Assembly (NCBI GenBank): GCA_038232515.1 | Contig: JBBSHS010000077.1 | Coordinates: 1 to 11,699 of the forward strand | Origin: JBBSHS01 sp038232515 | Lineage (GTDB): Bacteria > Actinomycetota > Acidimicrobiia > Acidimicrobiales > JAUJNH01 | DNA: 11,699 nt | Reading direction: 5' to 3' | Part shown: positions 5,268 through 11,699 of the stretch, piece after piece | How the letters are laid out: every line of letters begins with the position of its first letter | How positions within the stretch are numbered: position 1 is the first letter of the stretch | Translations under genes and position numbers: made by a program | Notes under the pieces: generated by a model | Database searches by the model: none | What the model saw: only the letters and a program-made list of their open reading frames with translations | Told to the model about the DNA's origin: nothing

Positions 5268-6659
5268 ATGGACCACTCTGACGCGTTGGTGTTTTTCGGG
5301 ATCACCGGCGACCTGGCCAACAAGAAGGTCATTCCCTCGCTCTACACCATGGTCAAACGCGGCCACCTCGGCGTGCCCGTGATCGGTGTGGCCAAAGCGG
5401 GCTGGGGCCTCGACCAGATGAAGGAGAGGGTCCGACACTCGATCGAACACACCGGCCGCGGCATCGACGACCAGACGGCTTTCGACAAGCTGCTGGCGCT
5501 GCTGCGCTACGTCGACGGCGACTACGCCGACCCCACCACCTTCGACGCCGTGCGCACGGAGCTGCGTGGCGCCAAGGCCCCCACCTTCTACCTCGCCATC
5601 CCTCCCAGCCTGTTCGGCGTGGTCGTCCAGGGTCTGGGCGGCGCCGGTTGCGCCGAAGGGGCCCGGGTGGTGGTCGAAAAGCCCTTCGGGCGGGACCTGG
5701 CTTCGGCGGAGAAGCTGAACGACGTGCTGCACACGGTGTTCTCCGAGTCGCAGATCTTCCGCATCGACCACTATCTGGGCAAGGAGGAGTCGCAGAACAT
5801 CCTGTACATGCGCTTCGCCAACTCGCTGCTCGAACCCATCTGGAACCGCACCCACCTGGCGTCGGTCGAGATCACCATGGCCGAGGACTTCGGGGTGGAG
5901 GGGAGGGGCACGTTCTATGACGACGTCGGCTGTCTACGCGACGTCATCGAGAACCACCTCTTCCAGCTGGTGGCGCTGCTGGCCATGGACCCGCCCGTCA
6001 ACGGTTCGGCCGAGGCCCAGCGCGACGAGAAGGGAAAGGTTTTCAAGGCCATGCGCACCGTGCGCCGGGAGGACGTGGTGCGGGGCCAGTACGAGGGCTA
6101 CCGCAACGAGAAGGGTGTGGCCCCCGACAGCGACACCGAGACGTTCTGCGCCCTGCGGCTGTGGGTCGACTCGTGGCGGTGGGCCGGCGTCCCGTGGTAC
6201 CTGCGGGCCGGCAAGAATTTGGGCGTGCACGCCACCGAAGTGGTCATCGAGCTGAAACCACCGCCGCACAAGGTCTTCACCGGTGACAGCGAGCTCACCA
6301 TGACCAACTACGTGCGCTTTCAACTCAACCCCCGGGTCACCATCGCCATCGGCGTGCGGGTCAAGGTGCCGGGCGAAGGCTTCACCGGTGAGCAGCGCGA
6401 GCTCGTCCTCCACGACGACCATCCCGACGAGATGGGCCCCTACGAGCGCCTGTTGGGCGACGCCATGGCCGGCGACAGTGCGCTGTTCGCCCGGGTCGAC
6501 TCGGTGGAGGCGGCGTGGCGCGCGGTCGACCCCGTGCTGGTCGACCACGCGCCGGCCGTCATCTACCCCGTCGGCTCGTGCGGGCCGCCTCAGGCCGACG
6601 ACCTCATCGCCGGCGACGGCGGTTGGCACCAGCTCGTGGCCGAGCAGTCCGAGGCGTGA
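5268..6659 (+). CDS. zwf: Glucose-6-phosphate 1-dehydrogenase
   Basis: Zwf oxidises glucose-6-phosphate to 6-phosphoglucono-1,5-lactone, the first step of the oxidative pentose phosphate pathway. It has 463 residues, slightly short for the family. Visible motifs are the dinucleotide loop G-I-T-G-D-L-A (11-17, in place of the common GASGDLA), EKPFGRDL (137-144), the signature RIDHYLGKE (165-173) with the substrate Lys172, and E-N-H with the catalytic His near 230. It belongs to the subgroup beginning 'DALVFFGxTGDLAxKK...RGHLxVPVIGVAKAGW', distinct from the main E. coli-type Zwf. At the end of the second strand, residues 43-44 are Lys-Ala, where NADP+-binding enzymes usually have an Arg followed by a polar residue. 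AGAGG sets the start. The stop overlaps the pgi start, so the two are probably translated together. Confidence 0.96.
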   Translation: MDHSDALVFFGITGDLANKKVIPSLYTMVKRGHLGVPVIGVAKAGWGLDQMKERVRHSIEHTGRGIDDQTAFDKLLALLRYVDGDYADPTTFDAVRTELRGAKAPTFYLAIPPSLFGVVVQGLGGAGCAEGARVVVEKPFGRDLASAEKLNDVLHTVFSESQIFRIDHYLGKEESQNILYMRFANSLLEPIWNRTHLASVEITMAEDFGVEGRGTFYDDVGCLRDVIENHLFQLVALLAMDPPVNGSAEAQRDEKGKVFKAMRTVRREDVVRGQYEGYRNEKGVAPDSDTETFCALRLWVDSWRWAGVPWYLRAGKNLGVHATEVVIELKPPPHKVFTGDSELTMTNYVRFQLNPRVTIAIGVRVKVPGEGFTGEQRELVLHDDHPDEMGPYERLLGDAMAGDSALFARVDSVEAAWRAVDPVLVDHAPAVIYPVGSCGPPQADDLIAGDGGWHQLVAEQSEA

Positions 6660-8284
6660 AGCCAGACGACAGGCCCGAGTGGCGAGCCTTGGCGGCGCAC
6701 GCCTCGGAGCTGGGCGGCACCTCGCTGCGTCAGTTGTTCGCCCACGATCCCGGTCGGGGCCGGACGTTCGTGGCGCAGGCGGCCGGGCTGCGCCTCGACT
6801 ACGCCAAGCACCGCATCACCGCCCAGACGCTCCGGCTCTTGGTGGCGCTGGCCGAGGCGGTTGGGTTGCGAGAGCGGATCGAGGCCATGTTCACCGGTGA
6901 GCGCATCAATGTGACCGAGGACAGGGCCGTTCTCCACGTCGCCCTGCGGGCCCCCGAAGGTGAGCACATCGAGGTCGACGGCCACGACGTCGTGCCCGAG
7001 GTGCACGCCGTCCTCGAGCAGATGAGCCGGTTCTGTCACCGGGTGGCGGCGGGCTCGTGGACCGGCCACACCGGGCGGCGCATCCGCCATGTGGTCAACA
7101 TCGGCATCGGCGGCTCCGACCTCGGACCGGCCATGGCTTATGAGGCCCTGCGGGACTTCTCCGACCGCACCATGACTTTCACGTTCGTCTCCAACGTGGA
7201 CGGGACCGACTTCTGGGAGGCGGTGAAGGGCAAGGACGCCGCCGAGACGCTGTTCGTGGTGTCGTCCAAGACGTTCACCACCCTGGAGACGCTGACCAAC
7301 GCCCGGTCGGCGCGGGAGTGGGTGGTCCGGGAGCTCGGCCACGAGGCGGCGGTGGCCAGGCACTTCGTGGCCGTGTCGACCAACGCCGCCAAGGTGGCCG
7401 AGTTCGGCATCGACACCGGCAACATGTTCGGCTTCTGGGACTGGGTGGGCGGCCGCTACTCCGTGGACTCGGCCATCGGGTTGTCGCTCATGCTGGCCAT
7501 CGGGCCTGACCGGTTCGGGGAGATGCTGTCCGGTTTCCGTTCGATCGACGAGCACTTCCGCACCGCTCCCTTCGACCAGAACCTGCCGGTGCTGATGGGC
7601 CTCATCGGCGTGTGGTACGTCAACTTCTTCGGGGCTCAGACCCACGCCGTGCTGCCCTACTCGCAGTACCTGGCCAGGTTCCCGGCCTACCTGCAGCAGC
7701 TCGAGATGGAGAGCAACGGCAAATCGGTGACGCTGGCGGGGGAGCGGGTCGACTACGACACCGGACCGGTGGTGTGGGGCACCCCGGGCACCAACGGCCA
7801 GCACGCCTATTACCAGCTGCTCCATCAGGGCACCCGGCTGATTCCGGCGGACTTCCTCGGTTTGGCCAGGCCCAACCACGATGTGGGTGACCACCATGAC
7901 CTTCTCATGGCCAACTGCTTCGCACAGACCGAGGCGCTGGCCTTCGGACGGACGCGGGCCGAGGTCGAGGCCGAAGGCGTCCCCGCCCCACAGGTGCCGC
8001 ACCGGGTGTTCGAGGGCAACCACCCCACATCGACGCTGCTGGCGGACTCGCTGTCGCCGTTCACCCTCGGCCAGCTGATCGCCCTGTACGAGCACAAGGT
8101 CTTCACCCAGGGGACGATCTGGGGCATCAACAGCTTCGACCAGTGGGGGGTGGAGCTGGGCAAGCAACTCGCCCAGCGGATGATCCCCGAGCTGGAATCC
8201 CAGTCGCCGCCGGCCCTGGCCCACGACTCTTCCACCAACGCCTTGATCCGCCACTACCGGAGCAGGCGGGGCCGCCAGGTCTGA
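6656..8284 (+). CDS. pgi: Glucose-6-phosphate isomerase
   Basis: Pgi interconverts glucose-6-phosphate and fructose-6-phosphate in the cytosol. It has 542 residues, matching the bacterial/eukaryotic long form (E. coli 549). Conserved blocks include FVSNVDGTDF, the phosphate-binding VSSKTFTTLET, GGRYSVDSAIG, the catalytic Glu352 in M-E-S-N-G-K, His383 in G-T-N-G-Q-H, and Lys503 in V-E-L-G-K-Q near the C-terminus. The active site therefore appears intact. GTG 6656 is chosen because it shares four bases with the zwf stop (GTGA), a typical coupling arrangement; no good independent ribosome site is visible. The frame is open further upstream within zwf, but that part lacks Pgi-like sequence. Its product links this block to glycolysis or gluconeogenesis, feeding Zwf. 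It ends 12 bp before the convergent ubiB-like stop. Confidence 0.97.
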   Translation: MKPDDRPEWRALAAHASELGGTSLRQLFAHDPGRGRTFVAQAAGLRLDYAKHRITAQTLRLLVALAEAVGLRERIEAMFTGERINVTEDRAVLHVALRAPEGEHIEVDGHDVVPEVHAVLEQMSRFCHRVAAGSWTGHTGRRIRHVVNIGIGGSDLGPAMAYEALRDFSDRTMTFTFVSNVDGTDFWEAVKGKDAAETLFVVSSKTFTTLETLTNARSAREWVVRELGHEAAVARHFVAVSTNAAKVAEFGIDTGNMFGFWDWVGGRYSVDSAIGLSLMLAIGPDRFGEMLSGFRSIDEHFRTAPFDQNLPVLMGLIGVWYVNFFGAQTHAVLPYSQYLARFPAYLQQLEMESNGKSVTLAGERVDYDTGPVVWGTPGTNGQHAYYQLLHQGTRLIPADFLGLARPNHDVGDHHDLLMANCFAQTEALAFGRTRAEVEAEGVPAPQVPHRVFEGNHPTSTLLADSLSPFTLGQLIALYEHKVFTQGTIWGINSFDQWGVELGKQLAQRMIPELESQSPPALAHDSSTNALIRHYRSRRGRQV

Positions 8285-8296
8285 GCGCCGCCCTGC

Positions 8297-9913
8297 CTAC
8301 TTCCTGTCCCGGCGGTGGCGTTGCTCCATGCGGGCCCGGATGATGTCGCGACGCTTCTGGAGGTCGCGATGGGTCAGCTTGTCGACCGGATCGGATACGC
8401 CGAAGGCGCTGCGTACCCCGTCGATATCCACCTCCATCTTGGTGACGTCGATGCCCACGTCGCTCATGATCTGCTCGCCGTGGTGGATGGCGAAGTAGGT
8501 GGCCACATTGGTGATCTCGGCCAGCACGTCGAGGTCGGGCGCCAGACTGGCGAGGGCGCCGTCGATGAACAACATGTCTTTGACGAACAGCATGAGCTCC
8601 TTCGGCAGATGGGCGCCGTAGCCCAAGAGCTTCTTGGTCAGGTCGCGGATCTCGGCGGTCAGCTCCTCGGCCGAGAGCTTGGTGGGGTCGACCGGCGGTC
8701 CGTCGAGCTTCAGGTCCTTGATCACCACCTCGATGTCGGTGTCTGTGGGCAGGGCCCCGAAGCCGACCAGGGCGTTCACCTGCATGCGCATGTCGGCGAT
8801 GGTGCCGCCGATGAGGAGGCGCAGGAAGGCCAGCCGGCGGGCCGGGGACAGGCGGCCGGTGATGCCGAAGTCGAGCAGAGCCACCTTGCCGTCGGGCCGC
8901 ACGAAGAGATTGCCACCGTGCAGGTCGCCGTGGAAGACGCCGTGGAGCATCGCCCCTTCGAGCAGCATGACCATGCAGGCCCGGACCACCGCCTCGGTGT
9001 CGACCCCCGCCGCCTTCATCCCCGCCACGTCGTCGAAGCCGAAGCCGTCGAGCCGCTCCATGACGAGCACCCGGCGGGTGACAAGAGTGGGGTGGGGCCG
9101 GGGCACGACGACGGCCCGCTCACCCTCGACCGCCAGCAGGCGGGCGATGTCGAGCATGTTCTCGGCCTCGAGGCGGAAGTCGAGCTCCTCCACGATGGTC
9201 TCGGCGAACAGCTCGACCAGCGCCGGCGGGTTGGCCAGTGCGCTCACCGGGATCCGGCCGACGAGGGCGGGAGCGATCCAGCTCATGACGGCCAGATCCC
9301 GGCGCACCAACTCGGACACGTCAGGGCGCTGGACCTTCACGACCACCCGCTGGCCGGTGTGGCGCAGGACGGCCGGATGTACCTGGGCGATGGAGGCGGC
9401 AGCCACGGGGATCGGGTCGAAGCGGCTGAAGACGTCGTCCAGGGGCCGGCCCAGGTCGCTCTCGACGATCTGGCGGACCACCTCGAAAGGCTCGGCCGGC
9501 ACCCGGTCGCGCAGGAGGCGGAACTCACCGACCAGCTCCTCGGGGAAGATGCCCTCGCCCGAGCTGATGATCTGGCCCAGCTTGATGTACGTCGGCCCCA
9601 GCTTCTCGAAGGCCTTGCGCAACCGCCGCGACAGCCCGGCCCGCGACTCGGGGGTACCCGGCGCCCGACGCCGCTCGGCCAGGTACCACCCGCCCACGGC
9701 CCCGCCCAGAAGGCGCCCGACCCGCACGACCCTGGCACCGGGCGGCAGCCTGCGCCGGCGGGTCAGATGGGGGACCTCGGCGTGGGTGGCGGCCCGGATG
9801 CGGTCCAGACGCCGGCGCCACACCAGCTGGTCGGGCTCGACCAGCCATGGGCCGCCATCGGTGAACGAGCCCACGCCCAGATCGTCGGGTGCGGTGGTCG
9901 GCGGCACGGTCAT
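8297..9913 (-). CDS. UbiB/AarF (ABC1/ADCK) family atypical kinase
   Basis: The product is a kinase-like ATPase of the UbiB/ABC1/COQ8 family, members of which support isoprenoid-quinone synthesis; here that would presumably be menaquinone. It has 538 residues. It carries the family KxGQ motif (K-L-G-Q, 111-114), the Ala-rich loop AAAS (171-174) replacing the Gly-rich loop of ordinary kinases, V-K-V-Q-R-P with Lys193, H-G-D-L-H-G-G-N (328-335) and DFG (348-350). UbiB proteins commonly end in one or two membrane helices. I see none here: the tail is charged (Q-K-R-R-D-I-I-R-A-R-M-E-Q-R-H-R-R-D-R-K). A mildly hydrophobic G-R-L-L-G-G-A-V-G-G-W-Y-L stretch lies near residues 67-78. ATG 9913 has TACCGT 8 nt upstream, suggesting a near-leaderless mRNA. 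It is divergent from bcp and convergent with pgi. Confidence 0.93.
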   Translation of the reverse strand: MTVPPTTAPDDLGVGSFTDGGPWLVEPDQLVWRRRLDRIRAATHAEVPHLTRRRRLPPGARVVRVGRLLGGAVGGWYLAERRRAPGTPESRAGLSRRLRKAFEKLGPTYIKLGQIISSGEGIFPEELVGEFRLLRDRVPAEPFEVVRQIVESDLGRPLDDVFSRFDPIPVAAASIAQVHPAVLRHTGQRVVVKVQRPDVSELVRRDLAVMSWIAPALVGRIPVSALANPPALVELFAETIVEELDFRLEAENMLDIARLLAVEGERAVVVPRPHPTLVTRRVLVMERLDGFGFDDVAGMKAAGVDTEAVVRACMVMLLEGAMLHGVFHGDLHGGNLFVRPDGKVALLDFGITGRLSPARRLAFLRLLIGGTIADMRMQVNALVGFGALPTDTDIEVVIKDLKLDGPPVDPTKLSAEELTAEIRDLTKKLLGYGAHLPKELMLFVKDMLFIDGALASLAPDLDVLAEITNVATYFAIHHGEQIMSDVGIDVTKMEVDIDGVRSAFGVSDPVDKLTHRDLQKRRDIIRARMEQRHRRDRK

Positions 9914-9921
9914 CGCCACCG

Positions 9922-9927
9922 ACGGTA
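9922..9927 (-). promoter_or_regulatory. Candidate -10 element of the UbiB-family gene
   Basis: The minus strand reads TACCGT within GGTACCGT, with its last base 8 nt before ATG 9913. Transcription about 7 nt downstream would leave only one or two leader bases. Confidence 0.4.
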
Positions 9928-10013
9928 CCGCCCGCCAACGCCCTGCCGTTTGGAATGGACGTCTACGGCCAGCTTGGGAGAGGCTGCGGGCAACAGACGG
10001 GGCGGGCGGCGGG

Positions 10014-10019
10014 TACCGT
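10014..10019 (+). promoter_or_regulatory. Leaderless-type promoter of bcp
   Basis: TACCGT (TANNNT) is followed by exactly 6 nt and then ATG 10026, placing the expected transcription start on the A of the start codon. There is no Shine-Dalgarno sequence close upstream of the ATG, which fits a leaderless mRNA. The octamer GGTACCGT is the same as at the divergent UbiB-family gene. Confidence 0.5.
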
Positions 10020-10025
10020 GCGCGC

Positions 10026-10481
10026 ATGCTCAAGCCCGGCGACAAGGCCCCTGACTTCACGCTGCTCGACCAGCACGGCAGCACGGTGGAGCTCAGCTCG
10101 TTCCTGGGCCGCAAGGTGCTCGTCTACTTCTACCCCAAGGCCGACACGCCCGGCTGCACCACCCAGTCGTGCGGGCTGCGCGACATCGCCGGGCAGGTGG
10201 GCGACTCCGTCATCGTCGGCGTCAGCCCCGACCCGCCCAAGAAGCAGTTGAAGTTCGACCAGAAGTACGGCCTCGGGTTCCCACTGCTGGCCGACGAGGA
10301 CCACGCCGTGGCCGAGGCGTTCGACGTCTGGAAGGAGAAGTCGATGTACGGCCGCAGGTACCTGGGCATCGAGCGCTCGGCCTTCTTCATCGACGAGGAC
10401 GGCGACGTGGCCCACGCCTGGTACAAGGTCAGCCCCAAGGACACCCCGGCCAACCTGCTGACGGCGCTGGCCCAGGGCTAG
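10026..10481 (+). CDS. bcp: Bcp/PrxQ-type thiol peroxiredoxin
   Basis: Bcp is a cytosolic peroxidase that reduces hydrogen peroxide and organic or lipid hydroperoxides, with thioredoxin as the usual electron donor. It has 151 residues, the usual Bcp length. The N-terminus L-K-P-G-D-K-A-P-D-F-T-L is typical. The active-site block Y-P-K-A-D-T-P-G-C-T-T-Q-S-C-G-L-R-D carries the peroxidatic Cys44 and a second Cys49 five residues on. That spacing equals the C45/C50 pair of E. coli Bcp, so an intramolecular disulfide mechanism (atypical 2-Cys) is likely. Later Y-G-R-R-Y-L-G-I-E-R-S-A-F-F-I-D and W-Y-K-V-S-P are also Bcp features. It starts at ATG 10026 with a leaderless-type -10. It is divergent from the UbiB-family gene and ends 33 bp from the fabF stop, facing it. 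Confidence 0.97.
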   Translation: MLKPGDKAPDFTLLDQHGSTVELSSFLGRKVLVYFYPKADTPGCTTQSCGLRDIAGQVGDSVIVGVSPDPPKKQLKFDQKYGLGFPLLADEDHAVAEAFDVWKEKSMYGRRYLGIERSAFFIDEDGDVAHAWYKVSPKDTPANLLTALAQG

Positions 10482-10514
10482 TCGCCGTCCGCTCGGCTCC
10501 TACCGTCGGCGCGG

Positions 10515-11699
10515 CTACGGAGCGTAGGGAGCGAACACGACGGTGCCGTTGTGGCCGCCGAAGCCGAACGAGTTCGACAGGGTGATGCCCGGCTCCCACG
10601 GCCGCGGGTCGCCCACCACCAGGTCCATGGTGGGCAGGTCCGGATCTGGGGTCCGGTATCCGGCGGTCGGGGGAATGAGCCGGTGTCGGATGGTGAGCAC
10701 GGCGGCGACAGCCTCCAGGGCCCCGGCGGCACCGAGGGCATGACCGGTCACCCCCTTGGTGGAGGTGACCGCCGGCCCCTCCGACCCGAACACCTTGGCC
10801 ATGGCCTCGGCTTCGGCGGCGTCGTTGAGCAGTGTCGAGGTGCCATGGGCGTTCACGTGGCGGACGTCGGCCGCCGACACACCGGCATCGGCCAGCGCCA
10901 GTTCCATGCAGCCGATGGCGCCGACGCCGTTGGGTGCCGGTGCGGTGATGTGGTGGGCGTCTGCCGTCGACGCCCCGCCCAGCACCTCGGCGTAGATGTG
11001 CGCACCTCGGGCCAACGCCGCTTCGAGCTCTTCGAGGACGAGGATGCCGCCGCCCTCGGCGATGACGAAGCCGTCGCGGGCCTTGTCGAAGGGGCACGAG
11101 AAGCCCGTCCGCGACAGGGCGGTCATGTTGCCGAAAGCGGCGAGGCCGACGGGCGTTATGGGAGCCTCGGCCGACCCGGCCAGCACGGTGTCGCAGCGGC
11201 CACTGGCGATGAGGCGGGCCCCGTTGGTGATCGAATGGGTACCGGCGGCGCAGGCAGTGACGGTGTTCTCGCACGGTCCCCGCCACCCGTAGCGCATGGA
11301 GATGGTGGCGGCGGCGGCGTTGCTCATCATCATCGGCACCAGGAAGGGGCTCACCCGGCGGGCACCCTTGGAGTAGTTCACGATGATCTCGCGCTCCAGC
11401 GTGGCCAGGCCACCCACGCCGGTGCCGACCCAGACGCCGGCCCTGTCGGGGTCAGCGGGGAGGGCGGCACCATGGGCGTTGGCGTCGGCCAGCGCCTCGT
11501 CGGCGGCCACCACCGCGAACTGCGTGTAGCGATCGACCCGGCGGACCTCTTTGGGACCGAAGTGCGAGGTGGGGTCGAAGTCGTGGACGCACCGCTCGCC
11601 TTGAGGGGCGGGTGCCAGCAAACCGGCCCAGAACGCGTCGAGGCCGATGCCGCACGGGCCGACCACGCCCATGCCCGTCACCACCACCCGCCGTCCTTG
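10515..11699 (-). CDS. fabF: Beta-ketoacyl-ACP synthase II (FabF type), 5' end outside window
   Basis: FabF condenses malonyl-ACP with acyl-ACP in fatty-acid chain elongation. 394 residues are visible of about 405-415. The frame runs open to the window edge as Q-G-R-R-V-V-V-T-G-M-G-V-V, so the true start lies just beyond 11699; GTG 11687 would cut into the first conserved strand. The catalytic triad is intact: Cys in T-A-C-A-A-G-T-H (codon 11250-11252), His in N-A-H-G-T-S-T (10845-10847) and His in K-G-V-T-G-H-A-L-G (10740-10742). The C-terminal S-N-S-F-G-F-G-G-H-N gate is also present. A KasA/KasB-like or polyketide KS role cannot be excluded from the sequence alone. The absence of a fused acyltransferase directly after the KS argues against a modular PKS. 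Upstream fatty-acid genes (acpP, fabH, fabD) may lie just past the right edge. Confidence 0.95.
   Translation of the reverse strand, partial: QGRRVVVTGMGVVGPCGIGLDAFWAGLLAPAPQGERCVHDFDPTSHFGPKEVRRVDRYTQFAVVAADEALADANAHGAALPADPDRAGVWVGTGVGGLATLEREIIVNYSKGARRVSPFLVPMMMSNAAAATISMRYGWRGPCENTVTACAAGTHSITNGARLIASGRCDTVLAGSAEAPITPVGLAAFGNMTALSRTGFSCPFDKARDGFVIAEGGGILVLEELEAALARGAHIYAEVLGGASTADAHHITAPAPNGVGAIGCMELALADAGVSAADVRHVNAHGTSTLLNDAAEAEAMAKVFGSEGPAVTSTKGVTGHALGAAGALEAVAAVLTIRHRLIPPTAGYRTPDPDLPTMDLVVGDPRPWEPGITLSNSFGFGGHNGTVVFAPYAP

Noticed and set aside
6590..8254. Long minus-strand frame opposite pgi
   Set aside because: The pgi catalytic residues and full-length match make the plus strand the coding one; the antisense product has no family features.
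8315..10025. Long plus-strand open frames opposite the UbiB-family gene
   Set aside because: Frames open because of high GC; composition is His/Asp/Gly- or Ser/Arg-rich without motifs. The frame entering bcp is real only from ATG 10026.
10482..10514. Possible terminator between the converging bcp and fabF genes
   Set aside because: Only 4- to 5-bp stems (e.g. CCGT/ACGG) with a large loop and no T-run; not distinguishable from chance in this GC content.

Overview
The window is very GC-rich chromosomal DNA with densely packed genes and strong G/C preference at third codon positions. The start regions carry TANNNT-type -10 hexamers placed 6-8 nt before start codons, as in leaderless actinobacterial genes. 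Gene content (short-form Gnd, GITGDLA-type Zwf, UbiB-family kinase, Bcp, TypA, FabF) fits a free-living actinomycetote, perhaps a member of Acidimicrobiia. That placement is inferred from style and protein flavour, since no marker gene is present.

Layout. Positions 1-92 hold the N-terminus of a membrane protein read leftwards off the window edge, probably an ArsB/SLC13-type permease. A 304-bp divergent gap follows (93-396), containing a 69-nt near-perfect palindrome at 130-198. A DEAD-box RNA helicase (397-1575, +) converges on the ribosome-associated GTPase TypA/BipA (1623-3494, -). A 61-bp divergent spacer separates typA from a small uncharacterised protein (3556-3996, +).

Next comes a sugar-phosphate block on the plus strand: short-form 6-phosphogluconate dehydrogenase (4077-5096), a roughly 150-nt cluster of hairpins between genes, glucose-6-phosphate dehydrogenase (5268-6659), and glucose-6-phosphate isomerase (6656-8284), which overlaps zwf by 4 nt. 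A UbiB/AarF-family kinase-like gene (8297-9913, -) converges on pgi. It is divergent from a Bcp-type peroxiredoxin (10026-10481, +), and both have a GGTACCGT promoter-like octamer just before the start codon. A 5'-truncated FabF-type ketoacyl-ACP synthase (10515-11699, -) fills the right end.

How the genes work together. Pgi, Zwf and Gnd link fructose-6-phosphate, glucose-6-phosphate, 6-phosphogluconolactone and ribulose-5-phosphate, i.e. the oxidative pentose phosphate entry. The lactonase and OpcA are not in the window. Cofactor-contact positions in both dehydrogenases differ from the classical NADP+ enzymes. The other genes are housekeeping (translation/ribosome GTPase, RNA remodelling, quinone-linked kinase, peroxide defence, fatty-acid elongation).

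I see no phage, transposase, CRISPR, toxin-antitoxin or defence system, and no clear evidence of a wholly new system. The unexplained parts are non-coding: the 130-198 palindrome, the 5106-5242 hairpin cluster and the compact divergent promoters. The small protein at 3556-3996 is also uncharacterised.
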